This document shows positions 26,997 through 35,592 of a stretch of DNA of 60,716 bases, piece after piece. Made by a program: the position numbers and the translations under genes. The DNA is taken from the NCBI RefSeq assembly GCF_018305005.1, contig NZ_JAGQEG010000028.1, positions 1 through 60,716 on the forward strand, read 5' to 3'. Under the pieces are notes generated by a model. The model worked only from the letters and a program-made list of their open reading frames with translations. It did not search any database and had not been told where the DNA came from. The number at the start of each line of letters is the position of its first letter. Within the stretch, counting starts at the first letter, position 1. Origin of the DNA: Collimonas silvisoli (GTDB taxonomy: Bacteria; Pseudomonadota; Gammaproteobacteria; Burkholderiales; Burkholderiaceae_D).

Positions 26997-27027
26997 ATTT
27001 AAAACCCTGTAGCTACTATAAGGTCAA
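26997..27027 (-). promoter_or_regulatory. MerR-type promoter/operator of cadA
   Basis: On the minus strand: -35 TTGACC (27027-27022), -10 TTAAAT (27002-26997), spacer exactly 19 bp. The spacer holds the dyad ACC-T-TAG ... CTA-A-GGT. A 19-bp spacer with an internal dyad is the hallmark of MerR-family activated metal-resistance promoters. Confidence 0.85.
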
Positions 27028-27062
27028 GGATTTATCTTGAAATAAGCCGGAAAGGAGCAAGC

Positions 27063-27518
27063 ATGAGCGCAATTTCACTCAAAATCGGAGAACTGGCCAG
27101 TCATGCCGGCTGTCCGGTGGAAACCATCCGCTATTACGAGCGCGAAGGCTTGCTGCCGTTGGCGGCACGCTCTCAAAACAATTACCGCCTGTACGGACAG
27201 GCGCACATCGAGCGCCTGCAATTCATCCGCCATTGCCGCTCGCTGGACATGACGCTGGACGAAGTACGCAGGCTATTGCAGTTTCGCGACCTGCCGGAAG
27301 ACAATTGCGCCGAAGTCAATACCTTGCTGGACCATCATATCGATCACGTCGCCGACCGCATCAACGAATTGAAAGCATTGCAATCGCAGCTGAAACAATT
27401 GCGCAAACAATGCCAGAGAGCCCAGGCAGCCAAGGATTGCGGCATCCTGCAGGGCTTGGCCAGCATGGAAGACGAAGCGCCGGCGAATCTTGGCAGCCAT
27501 GGCGGCGGCGTCCATTGA
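27063..27518 (+). CDS. cadR: MerR-family Cd/Pb-responsive regulator (CadR/PbrR type)
   Basis: MerR-family transcription factor of 151 aa. The DNA-binding domain opens LKIGELASHAGCPVETIRYYEREGLLP (7-33), followed by a long dimerisation helix (about 85-120). Metal-binding cysteines are C82 (DNCAEVN), C117 and C126 (KQCQRAQAAKDCGIL), the three-Cys set of CadR/PbrR proteins. A C-terminal tail with His residues (SHGGGVH) recalls CadR. AAAGGAG precedes the ATG. It is divergent from cadA and should distort that promoter to activate it on metal binding. Confidence 0.93.
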   Translation: MSAISLKIGELASHAGCPVETIRYYEREGLLPLAARSQNNYRLYGQAHIERLQFIRHCRSLDMTLDEVRRLLQFRDLPEDNCAEVNTLLDHHIDHVADRINELKALQSQLKQLRKQCQRAQAAKDCGILQGLASMEDEAPANLGSHGGGVH

Positions 27519-27566
27519 GCCGCTCGCCAAGCGCCGCCAGACTCTCTGCGACACACCGACAAGAAG

Positions 27567-28448
27567 ATGAATATTCACTCCGATGACCTGCGGATTTTTA
27601 TCGCCGTGGTTGACAGCGGCACGCTCAGCGCCGCCGCCGAACAGCTGGGCCAGACCACATCCGGCCTGAGCCGTGCCTTGTCGCGGCTGGAACAAAAGCT
27701 GGCCACCTCGCTCCTGACCCGCACCACGCGCCGCATGGAGCTGACGGAAGAAGGCCATCTTTTCCTGGAAAAGGCGCGCACGATTATCGCGGCGATGGAA
27801 GAAGCCGAAGAAGCCATCCAGGTGCGTCATCAAAGACCGTCGGGACGCTTGCGGGTGGACGCTTCGCCGCCCTTCATGCTGCATTGCATAGTGCCGCACA
27901 TAGCCGAATTCCGGCACAACTATCCCGACATTACACTTGAGCTAACCAGCAACGACCAGAATATCGATCTGCTGCAGCAGCGCACCGACATCGCCATCCG
28001 CCATGGCGCGTTGCAAGATTCGATGCTGCATGCGCGCCGGCTGGGAGCAAGCCTGCAGCACATCGTCGCCAGCCCCGGCTACCTGCGCACGCATGGCAAG
28101 CCAGGCAGCGCAGAAGAGCTGAAGCAGCATCAATTGATCGGCTTCACGCAGCCGGAGTCGCTGAATACCTGGCCGTTACGGCAGCAACAGGAAGAGAACC
28201 TGACGATCAGTCCGACGCTGCTGGCGTCCAGCGGCGAAACCATACGCCAGCTGGCCTTGCATGGACTCGGGATTGCGTGCCTGTCGGCTTTCATGGTCCA
28301 CGAAGATATCGCCCAAGGGACTTTGGTCGATATCCTGGCCAGCCATAACAATGGCTACCGCCAGCAAATTCACGCGGTGTATTACAGGAACACCCAGCTG
28401 GCGCGGCGCATCACATGCTTTCTCGATTTCCTGCAACTCAAACTCTGA
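27567..28448 (+). CDS. LysR-family transcriptional regulator
   Basis: LysR-type regulator of 293 aa. The N-terminal winged helix is clear (LRIFIAVVDSGTLSAAAEQLGQTTSGLSRALSRLEQKL, then LLTRTTRRMELTEEG). The effector domain spans about 90-290 with TDIAIRHGAL. It starts 48 bp after cadR on the same strand, but no shared role is evident. It converges with the aldo/keto reductase gene. The target genes cannot be inferred from this position. Confidence 0.9.
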   Translation: MNIHSDDLRIFIAVVDSGTLSAAAEQLGQTTSGLSRALSRLEQKLATSLLTRTTRRMELTEEGHLFLEKARTIIAAMEEAEEAIQVRHQRPSGRLRVDASPPFMLHCIVPHIAEFRHNYPDITLELTSNDQNIDLLQQRTDIAIRHGALQDSMLHARRLGASLQHIVASPGYLRTHGKPGSAEELKQHQLIGFTQPESLNTWPLRQQQEENLTISPTLLASSGETIRQLALHGLGIACLSAFMVHEDIAQGTLVDILASHNNGYRQQIHAVYYRNTQLARRITCFLDFLQLKL

Positions 28449-28466
28449 GTCTTTGCCAGACAACGT

Positions 28467-29474
28467 TCAATCAGAGTGAGGCTGTTCGCTATCCAGATGC
28501 GCCATCATCACCGGTGCATAACGTTCACCGGCGATGGCGTCGGCTGGTACGGCTAACTCGATCCTGGCCAGATCGTCGGTGCTCAACTGAATGTTCAGTG
28601 CCCCCAACGATTCAGCCAGCCGATCGCGGCGGCGCGCGCCGACCAGCGGCACGATATCCTTGCCGCGCGACATGACCCAGGCAATCGCAATCTGTGCCAT
28701 TGTCGCCTGCTTGTCGGCGGCGATGGCGCGCAAGGCTTCCAGCAAAGCCAGGTTATGCGCAAGATTGTCGCTGCTGAAACGCGGACTGCGGCCGCGGAAA
28801 TCGCCGGGCGAGAAAGACTTGTCCTTGCCCCAGTGGCCGCTGATCAAGCCGCGCGACAGTACGCCGTAGGCGGTTATACCGATGCCAAGCTCACGGCAAA
28901 CCGGCAATATCTCGGCTTCGATGCCGCGCGAGACCAGCGAATATTCAATCTGCAGATCCGCAATCGGATGCACGGCCTGCGCCCGGCGCAGGGTGTGCGC
29001 GCCGACTTCGGACAAGCCGATGTGGCGCACGTACCCTGCTTTCACCATATCGGCGATAGCGCCCACCGTTTCTTCAATCGGCACCGCCGAATCGAGCCGC
29101 GCCGGGCGGTAGATATCGATGTGGTCGGTGCCGAGCCGGCGCAAGGTGTAAGCCAGGGAATTTTTCACCGCTTCAGGCCGGCCGTCGATGCCGCTCCAGC
29201 CGCCGGCGGGATCGCGCATGGCGCCGAATTTAACACTGAGCAATATCTGATCGCGATTGCGCGTGCGCAGCGCCTCCCGAATCAGCATCTCGTTATGCCC
29301 CATGCCGTAAAAATCGCCGGTATCCAGCAAGGTAATGCCGGCATCGATGGCTGCGTGCAGCGTGGCGATGCTCTCATTTTCATCCGCCGGTCCGTACAAA
29401 TCGGACATGCCCATGCAACCGAGGCCGATGATGGAAGATAGCGGGCCGGTGCTGCCTAATTGTTGCGTTTTCAT
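28467..29474 (-). CDS. Aldo/keto reductase (AKR13/YakC-like)
   Basis: NADPH-dependent aldo/keto reductase of 335 aa with a TIM-barrel fold. The catalytic set is visible: Asp in DTGDFYGMGHNE (near 52) with Tyr at 56, and Lys in LLSVKFG (near 82). The usual His motif is replaced by YRPARLD, as in the AKR13 group. GVLSRGLISG and the GARRRDRLAESL cofactor region follow. AGGATG precedes the ATG. It is divergent from the LysR gene at 29623, which may control it. The substrate is unknown; methylglyoxal or aryl aldehydes are usual for the group. Confidence 0.9.
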   Translation of the reverse strand: MKTQQLGSTGPLSSIIGLGCMGMSDLYGPADENESIATLHAAIDAGITLLDTGDFYGMGHNEMLIREALRTRNRDQILLSVKFGAMRDPAGGWSGIDGRPEAVKNSLAYTLRRLGTDHIDIYRPARLDSAVPIEETVGAIADMVKAGYVRHIGLSEVGAHTLRRAQAVHPIADLQIEYSLVSRGIEAEILPVCRELGIGITAYGVLSRGLISGHWGKDKSFSPGDFRGRSPRFSSDNLAHNLALLEALRAIAADKQATMAQIAIAWVMSRGKDIVPLVGARRRDRLAESLGALNIQLSTDDLARIELAVPADAIAGERYAPVMMAHLDSEQPHSD

Positions 29475-29560
29475 AATGACATCCTCATGTGGTTTACTTG
29501 ACGGCAGCTAAAGTGGAAGCCAGATCCATCTGCCTTGAAAACATTATTGCTTGCCCTAAT

Positions 29561-29574
29561 TCATTAATAAATGA
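29561..29574. promoter_or_regulatory. Inverted repeat between aldo/keto reductase and LysR genes
   Basis: TCATT-AATA-AATGA, a perfect 5-bp inverted repeat in an AT-rich 148-bp divergent gap. It is a possible LysR-type site, though it lacks a clean T-N11-A spacing. Confidence 0.3.
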
Positions 29575-29622
29575 GCATAAAATGATTTCTTTATTCGAAA
29601 GTCACAAATAATCGGAACAGCC

Positions 29623-30522
29623 ATGGACAGGATTCAGGCAATGGAGGTCTTTTCGCGTGTCGCCGAATTGGGCAGCTTCAGCCGCGCGGCTGAGCAGTTG
29701 AATCTGCCGCCGGCCACCGTTACCAATGCTATCCAGGCACTGGAGAAGCACATCGGGGTACGCCTGTTGCAGCGAACCACGCGCAAGGTAACGCTGACCG
29801 ATGAAGGCATCACCTATCTCGACCGCTGCACCAGATTATTGGCTGAATTCGAAGATGTCGACGCCCTGTTTCAACACGACCAACTGCAGCCGCGCGGCGT
29901 GATCCGGGTCGATCTGCCGGAACGCCTGGCGCATATGGTGGTGATTCCTGCGCTGCCGGACTTCTTTGCACAGTACCCTAATCTGCGGCTCAAGCTGAGC
30001 GCCACCGATCGTTTTATCGATCTGATTGGCGAGGCGGTGGACTGCGCGGTGCGAGTCGGTGCGCTCAGCGACTCAAGCCTGATTGCGCGCCGTATCGGTA
30101 GCCTGGAACAGATCAACTGCGCCGCCAAATCCTACCTGGATCGCTACGGCCGGCCGCAGACCTTGAGCGATTTACAGCATCACATGGCGGTCAATTACTT
30201 TTCCAGCCGTACCGGACGCGATCTGGGCTGGGAATATATGGAAGGTGGCGAGCCGCGTTTTCTGAAACTCCCGGGCCTGATTTCAGTGGCCAGTTCGGAT
30301 GCCTATCTGGCTAGTTGCGGCGCCGGACTAGGGCTGATACAAGCACCGCGCTTTGGCCTGGAAGACTTGCTGAAGAGCGGCGCCGTTGAAGAAGTGCTGC
30401 AGGATTTCAAGCCGGCGCCGTTGCCGATATCCGTGGTGTACGCCCACAACAAACATCTGTCGCCGCGCGTGCGGGTGTTTGTCGACTGGATCGCTAAACT
30501 ATTGGCCGCCCGCTACAGCTGA
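29623..30522 (+). CDS. LysR-family transcriptional regulator
   Basis: LysR-type regulator of 299 aa of the CrgA-like subgroup: MDRIQAMEVFSRVAELGSFSRAAEQLNLPPATVTNAIQALEKHIGVRLLQRTTRKVTLTDEG, then an effector-binding domain with VDCAVRVGALSDSSLIARRIG. It is divergent from the aldo/keto reductase gene and is the obvious candidate to control it. The stop codon lies inside a strong inverted repeat (30516-30545). Confidence 0.93.
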   Translation: MDRIQAMEVFSRVAELGSFSRAAEQLNLPPATVTNAIQALEKHIGVRLLQRTTRKVTLTDEGITYLDRCTRLLAEFEDVDALFQHDQLQPRGVIRVDLPERLAHMVVIPALPDFFAQYPNLRLKLSATDRFIDLIGEAVDCAVRVGALSDSSLIARRIGSLEQINCAAKSYLDRYGRPQTLSDLQHHMAVNYFSSRTGRDLGWEYMEGGEPRFLKLPGLISVASSDAYLASCGAGLGLIQAPRFGLEDLLKSGAVEEVLQDFKPAPLPISVVYAHNKHLSPRVRVFVDWIAKLLAARYS

Positions 30523-30545
30523 GCTGACCGAGACCGGCTCAGCTG
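30516..30545. terminator. Bidirectional hairpin between convergent LysR and DUF885 genes
   Basis: Perfect 9-bp stem CAGCTGAGC (30516-30524) / GCTCAGCTG (30537-30545) with a 12-nt loop. It overlaps the LysR stop and lies just past the DUF885 stop, so it can serve both transcripts. U-tracts are weak on both sides. Confidence 0.6.
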
Positions 30546-30553
30546 TTGATAAA

Positions 30554-32317
30554 CTAGGCGGCCGCTGCCTGCTGCGCAATCCAGTTGTTTATCTGGGTTT
30601 CCAGCATCTCCAGCGGCAAAGCGCCATTGTCGATGACGGCATTGTTAAAGCGCCGCAGGTCAAATTTGCTGCCCAGTTGCTGCTGCGCTTTTTCCCGCAA
30701 GGCCTTGATTTTCAACTGGCCGATCTTGTAGCCCAGCGCCTGGCCGGGATCGACGATGTAACGATCGATTTCGACCTGGTTGTCGTGCGGCGGATTGGCT
30801 GTATTCACATTCATATATGCAATCGCCTGTTGCCGCGTCCAGCCGAGTGCATGCATGCCGGTGTCCACCACCAGCCGGGCAGCCCGGAACAGCTCATCGT
30901 TGAGATGCCCGAATTGCGAATAGGGGTCGGTATAGAAACCCATTTCACCGCCCAGGCTTTCAGCGTACAGCGCCCAGCCTTCGCCAAACGCGACATACCA
31001 GCCGAACCGCCTGAACTCCGGCAAGCCTTTGGTTTCCTGGGCGCGCGCGGTCTGCAAGTGATGGCCCGGCACCGACTCATGCAAGGTCAGGGTTTCCATT
31101 TCCCATTTAGGACGCGAATCCAGCTTCGACAAGTTGGCGACAAAATACCCTGGCCGCGAACCGTCCGGCGTTCCCGGCTCGTAATAGGCGCCGGCCTGGT
31201 TCTCGGCGCCTACTTCCGGCACCGGTTTCACATCGACCGCGGCGCGCGGAATATCGGCGAAAAACCGCGGCAGCTGCGCGGAAGATTTCTTGATGATGTC
31301 CTTGTAACCGGCCAGCAGATCTTCCGGTTTGGTGTAATAGAAACGCGGATCGGTATTCAGGAAGGTGATGAATTCTGCGAACGTGCCCTTGAAACCGGTC
31401 TGTTGCATCACCAATTTCATTTCGCCTTGAATCCGCGCCACTTCCTGCAAGCCGATTTCATGGATTTCTTGCGGCGTCATGCTGGTGGTTGTGTTTTCCT
31501 TGACCTTGTAGGCGTAATACGCCGCGCCGCCGGGCAAACTCGAAGCCGCTATGCTATCGCGGCAAGCCGGCAGGTAAGTGTTGCTGATATAGGCATCCAG
31601 TTTGCGGAAAGCCGGCGCCACAGCATGATGCAACAAACGCTCACCCTCACGCGCCAGGCTGGCGCGCTGCGCCGCCGGAATCGAAGCAGGCATATCTTTG
31701 AACGGAGCCGTCAATGGGCTGCTGTCGAGCTTGGCGACGAATTCCTGCAACTGTCCGGGAACCACGCTCATGGTGACTTTGGGAGCCACCCAACCGGATT
31801 TTACGCCTTGCTGCAATTGTGCAATCACGCCGTCGACATGCTTGGGCAATGCCCGCAGGCGTCCCAGGTAATTGCGATAATCCTTGGCCGTATTGAATGG
31901 CGTTTGCGCAACCAGTTGCGGAAACTCGAACTGGACGCCATTCAACTGAGAGATCGGTTCCGGATTGTATGGATAGAACCTGGCGGCTTGAATGTTTTTC
32001 TGTTTTTCATAGATAAACAGGTCGTAGGAAAGCAGATCCTGGCCGCTTAATTTGCTGCGATCGATGCGCTTGGCCTGCTCCAGCATTTGCTCCTGATGCG
32101 CATTACCTGCCAGGCTGGCTGCCGGCGAGACGTCCGACAGGCGGTCGTTGTAACGATTGTCGCCAACCGCGGTGGCAGATTCAGGCGCGTGGCGCATGCT
32201 CCATTGCCAATCGCGGTCGAACAGCGCGTTCAACTGCTGCTGCGGGGTTGCTGCGTGGCTGAATGCGTGGCTGAACGGCGCCAACAAAATGGTAAAAAGA
32301 AAGAGGAATTTATTCAT
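30554..32317 (-). CDS. DUF885 family protein, exported, peptidase-like
   Basis: A 587-aa protein with a clear signal peptide (MNKFLFLFTILLAPFSHAFSHA). The mature part is a DUF885 domain. Its central motif LHESVPGHHLQ (near 411-420) resembles a zinc-protease HExxxxxHH arrangement, and RFGWYVAFGEGWALYAE follows about 25 residues later, the usual downstream Glu element. Family members are presumed metallopeptidases, but activity is rarely shown. GGAG precedes the ATG. It stands alone, converging with a LysR gene and followed upstream by a diguanylate cyclase gene on the same strand 77 bp away. Confidence 0.88.
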   Translation of the reverse strand: MNKFLFLFTILLAPFSHAFSHAATPQQQLNALFDRDWQWSMRHAPESATAVGDNRYNDRLSDVSPAASLAGNAHQEQMLEQAKRIDRSKLSGQDLLSYDLFIYEKQKNIQAARFYPYNPEPISQLNGVQFEFPQLVAQTPFNTAKDYRNYLGRLRALPKHVDGVIAQLQQGVKSGWVAPKVTMSVVPGQLQEFVAKLDSSPLTAPFKDMPASIPAAQRASLAREGERLLHHAVAPAFRKLDAYISNTYLPACRDSIAASSLPGGAAYYAYKVKENTTTSMTPQEIHEIGLQEVARIQGEMKLVMQQTGFKGTFAEFITFLNTDPRFYYTKPEDLLAGYKDIIKKSSAQLPRFFADIPRAAVDVKPVPEVGAENQAGAYYEPGTPDGSRPGYFVANLSKLDSRPKWEMETLTLHESVPGHHLQTARAQETKGLPEFRRFGWYVAFGEGWALYAESLGGEMGFYTDPYSQFGHLNDELFRAARLVVDTGMHALGWTRQQAIAYMNVNTANPPHDNQVEIDRYIVDPGQALGYKIGQLKIKALREKAQQQLGSKFDLRRFNNAVIDNGALPLEMLETQINNWIAQQAAAA

Positions 32318-32394
32318 CCATGTCTCCGAAGATTAGCCTGCCATTCTAGCAAACTAAGTCGGAGAAATTGCCGAACGGAAATCCCCACTCTCCC

Positions 32395-34194
32395 CTATTC
32401 GCCGACACCGCCAACTCCATGCAAAGGGGCGACGGACGAAGGTGCGCATGGCGTCGAAGCCACCTCCTGCGTACATGTCACTACGGTGTTGCGACCGCCA
32501 TTCTTAGCCCTGTATAACGCGCCGTCGGCGCGTGCTATCAAGCTTTCAAGATTATTATCCTGCTCAAACGCTGCCACGCCAAAACTGGCTGTAACCTTAA
32601 CCATCACGCCATCATCCAGATGAAAATGGCGGGCATCAATCGCGCGCCGCAATTTCTCTGCCACGGCAAGTCCTTGAGACAAGTCGATTTCAGGCAGCAT
32701 CAAGAGAAATTCTTCGCCGCCATAACGTGCCAGCAGATCGACCTTGCGGCGATTGCGCCGACACAGCTCAGCCACTACGCGCAGCACCTGATCGCCCGCC
32801 TGATGCCCGTATTGGTCATTGACTGTCTTGAAATGATCGACGTCCATCAGGATCAGCGTCAACTGCCGCCGATAGCGCTGGGCAATGCCAAACTGCTGTT
32901 CACCTTGCGCGAAAAATGCGCGGCGATTCAGCAGTCCGGTCAAGAAATCCGTGTCGGACAAGGTCTGCAATTGCGCAATCATCGCCTCGCGCTGCTTTTC
33001 GAGACGAATTTTATCCAGGCTGCGCGCCTTTAACACACGAATCGCCCGCATCATGGCGCCGATCTCATCGTCGTAGCGCGGACTCGGAATTGCAGTGCCG
33101 AGCCGCTCATCGGCCAGCGACACGAACAGTGCGGTGGCGTCAAGAATCGGACGCAGGACGCGCTGCCGTATCACCCACATCAGCAACACAAAAATAGCCA
33201 TGGCGACAGCAGCCAGAGCGCTTACCGCCAGTAAAAAATAAGCGGCCTGCTTGCTGCGGTATTCAGCCCGGGCAAGCATCTCTTCCACGATAAGATCGCG
33301 CAGATGTGGAATCGCGGCCATTCTCGGCACGTAGCGGGCGCTCAACTCGTGGGCGTTCATGCCATAATTTCCCGAGTGACGCCCGATAGCGAGCAACTCA
33401 TTCAGCAAATCCAGACCGCCTTCAAGATATTGATCCCGCACCGTATCCAAAGCCGTCTTGAAAGCCGGTTTATGGCGATAAGCGTGCAGCTGCAATTCAA
33501 TCACCGAATAAAGCTGCTCGATCTGACCCGACAGTTTTGCAAATGTGTAGATTTCATGCGCAGTCAGGGGCCGATGAGCAACCACCGGGGCAACGAAGAT
33601 CGCGCCCATCCGCCCCGCAATATTGCGCAAGCTAGAGGTCAGCCGAGCGCTATCCAGGCCGTCGCGAAACTGTGGATCCGCCTGGGCGGCAATGCCGGAC
33701 AGGGCGGCAATCGCGGGGGCAATTGCGTCGACTGACTGCGCCATCATTGCCACGGCGGCGCCAACGGCTTCTGTATCGCGCTGCGGCGTTGGCTGGGCCA
33801 GCAGAAAATCAACCCTGATGCGCGCCGCTGCCAGCGCCCGCTCGGTCGATTTTACGTGGGCAATCACCGGCGCCAGCCACGGCGCAGCTTGTGCTTGCAA
33901 CGCCTGCCGCAGGCTTGCCAGCGCTTGATCGCTCGCGCCCCGTAGCCGCTCTAGCCGAGCAAGTTCTCTGGCGGCGTCGTCAGATTTTTGTCTCAACAGC
34001 GTATTGGTCGGACCACGCTCAGCCGTCAGCTTTTCCTCGACCATCAACGCAAGCTGAAAACTCTTGATGGCAGGTATGCTTGTTGTACTGCGTTGATACG
34101 CAGACCATTCGCTGCTCACAATTCTGCCGATCAAGGTCAGAAAAAGCAGCATCAGCAAGATGGAAATCAGCCAAAATAAACGATTTAGCGGCAT
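32395..34194 (-). CDS. Membrane diguanylate cyclase (sensor + HAMP + GGDEF)
   Basis: Makes cyclic di-GMP from two GTP. The 599-aa protein has a transmembrane segment near 5-25, a long helical periplasmic sensor region resembling nitrate-sensing NIT-type domains (about 30-310), a second transmembrane segment (LLAVSALAAVAMAIFVLLMWV), a HAMP-like linker and a C-terminal GGDEF domain. The active site is RYGGEEF near 490. An inhibitory I-site RxxD (RKVD) sits five residues before GGEEF, so product feedback is expected. DTDFLTGLLNRR and MDVDHFKTVNDQYGHQAGD are intact. The sensed ligand is unknown. It neighbours the polysaccharide cluster, a common c-di-GMP target. Confidence 0.93.
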   Translation of the reverse strand: MPLNRLFWLISILLMLLFLTLIGRIVSSEWSAYQRSTTSIPAIKSFQLALMVEEKLTAERGPTNTLLRQKSDDAARELARLERLRGASDQALASLRQALQAQAAPWLAPVIAHVKSTERALAAARIRVDFLLAQPTPQRDTEAVGAAVAMMAQSVDAIAPAIAALSGIAAQADPQFRDGLDSARLTSSLRNIAGRMGAIFVAPVVAHRPLTAHEIYTFAKLSGQIEQLYSVIELQLHAYRHKPAFKTALDTVRDQYLEGGLDLLNELLAIGRHSGNYGMNAHELSARYVPRMAAIPHLRDLIVEEMLARAEYRSKQAAYFLLAVSALAAVAMAIFVLLMWVIRQRVLRPILDATALFVSLADERLGTAIPSPRYDDEIGAMMRAIRVLKARSLDKIRLEKQREAMIAQLQTLSDTDFLTGLLNRRAFFAQGEQQFGIAQRYRRQLTLILMDVDHFKTVNDQYGHQAGDQVLRVVAELCRRNRRKVDLLARYGGEEFLLMLPEIDLSQGLAVAEKLRRAIDARHFHLDDGVMVKVTASFGVAAFEQDNNLESLIARADGALYRAKNGGRNTVVTCTQEVASTPCAPSSVAPLHGVGGVGE

Positions 34195-34340
34195 ACGGAT
34201 AGCATGCGTCCAGACTAGGACTAGGATGTGAATGTAATCTATTGTTTACAATAGTTAATGGCTATTGCAATGTAATTTCAATAGCCACATGATCGAATGA
34301 TCGTATCACAAGCTGCTAAAACGATAACTTATTTGACTGC

Positions 34341-35489
34341 TCAGATTCCCAGGCTTACGCGCTTTTCCATCTGCCCGTGCATTGCCAGCACATCACGATA
34401 GAGCGTGGCATAACTCTCACCCATCACCCTTGCCGTAAACAATTTCTGGTAACGCGCTTGCGCGCGTGTCCCCATCGTCTGCGCCATTTGCGGGTTATCC
34501 CATAACTGTTGCATCGCCAGCCTGAAGGCGTCGGCATCGCTGGGAGGGACCACCAAGCCGGTTTCGCCGTGGTTGTTGATATAACTGGTGCCGGTGCCGA
34601 TCTCGCTGGAAATCATTGGCTTGCCGTACATCGCTCCTTCCAGCAGGGAGATGCCAAACGCTTCCGACCGCAAATGCGATGGGAACACCAGGGCGTAGCA
34701 CAACTGCAGCAACGCGACTTTGTCTTCATCGCTGACGATGCCGAGGAAGATCACATTGCGCAAACCCTGCTCTTGGGCGCGCTGTTTCAGCTCTTGTTCA
34801 ATCGGCCCGGCGCCGACAATCACAATCGGGTAATCGGTTCCGCGTGCGGCGTCCAGCAGAATATGCAAACCTTTGTAGTAACGGATGGCGCCGACAAACA
34901 AAAAGAACCTCCCGCCAATCCGCTTTTGCCATTCATCCATCCGCGTCGCCGACGGTGCCGGATAGTTGTTCTTGTCGAGACCGATGGGAATCACCTGTGT
35001 CTTGTCCCTATATCCGGCCAACACCGAGCTGGTTTGCAGATAATTCGGAGAGGTAGCGACGACCGCATCGACACTGGTGAGAAAGCGATGCATCAGCGGC
35101 CGATATAACTGCAACAATGTCTTGTAGCGCACGATGTCGGAGTGATAGGTAACCACGCTCGGCTTGTTCATGCGCGTAACAAAATGAGCGAAATCCATGA
35201 ACGGCCATGGAAAATGGTAGTGCACGATATCAACCTCGGCCGCGAGTTGCGCAAAACGCCTGAGAGCCGCAAACGAAAATCCGGTCGAAGCGATCTGCAG
35301 GTCAAGCTTGACCCGGTGCACTTTATGTCCTTCGTACATCAATTCTGCTGGATCCGGGGCATCGCTCAGAGTCAGCACTTCGCTCTCGATGCCGCTGACG
35401 GGCGAACACTTGCACAATTGATAAATGGTTTGTTCGATTCCGCCGTACGATTCCGACTGATAGGTCTTGTAGAAATGAAGAACCCGCAT
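34341..35489 (-). CDS. Glycosyltransferase, group 1 (GT4-like)
   Basis: GT-B fold glycosyltransferase of 382 aa and the last gene of the leftward polysaccharide cluster. It has an N-terminal acceptor domain (YGGIEQTIYQLCK near 16) and a C-terminal nucleotide-sugar domain with FLFVGAIRYYKGLHILLDA and FPSHLRSEAFGISLLEGAMYGKPMISSEIGTG, giving the ExxxxxxxE pattern of GT4 retaining enzymes. AGGAG precedes the ATG. It is 103 bp from the next upstream gene, so it may be more loosely joined to the operon than the others. Donor and linkage cannot be told from sequence; D-rhamnose or mannose is plausible from rmd. Confidence 0.92.
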   Translation of the reverse strand: MRVLHFYKTYQSESYGGIEQTIYQLCKCSPVSGIESEVLTLSDAPDPAELMYEGHKVHRVKLDLQIASTGFSFAALRRFAQLAAEVDIVHYHFPWPFMDFAHFVTRMNKPSVVTYHSDIVRYKTLLQLYRPLMHRFLTSVDAVVATSPNYLQTSSVLAGYRDKTQVIPIGLDKNNYPAPSATRMDEWQKRIGGRFFLFVGAIRYYKGLHILLDAARGTDYPIVIVGAGPIEQELKQRAQEQGLRNVIFLGIVSDEDKVALLQLCYALVFPSHLRSEAFGISLLEGAMYGKPMISSEIGTGTSYINNHGETGLVVPPSDADAFRLAMQQLWDNPQMAQTMGTRAQARYQKLFTARVMGESYATLYRDVLAMHGQMEKRVSLGI

Positions 35490-35592
35490 TGCACACTCCT
35501 CTCGTAATCTGCCCCATCTTCTGCTGCAACAAGAAGTGAAAGGCTATTTTCTATTTGTGCGAACTGACTGCATCAACGACGCACAGCATCTC

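Noticed and set aside
28755-29441. 228-codon + strand ORF
   Set aside because: Antisense to the aldo/keto reductase; no family signature.
30386-32050. 554-codon + strand ORF
   Set aside because: Entirely antisense to the DUF885 gene, which has a signal peptide and family motifs. No recognisable protein features; typical antisense ORF in GC-rich DNA.
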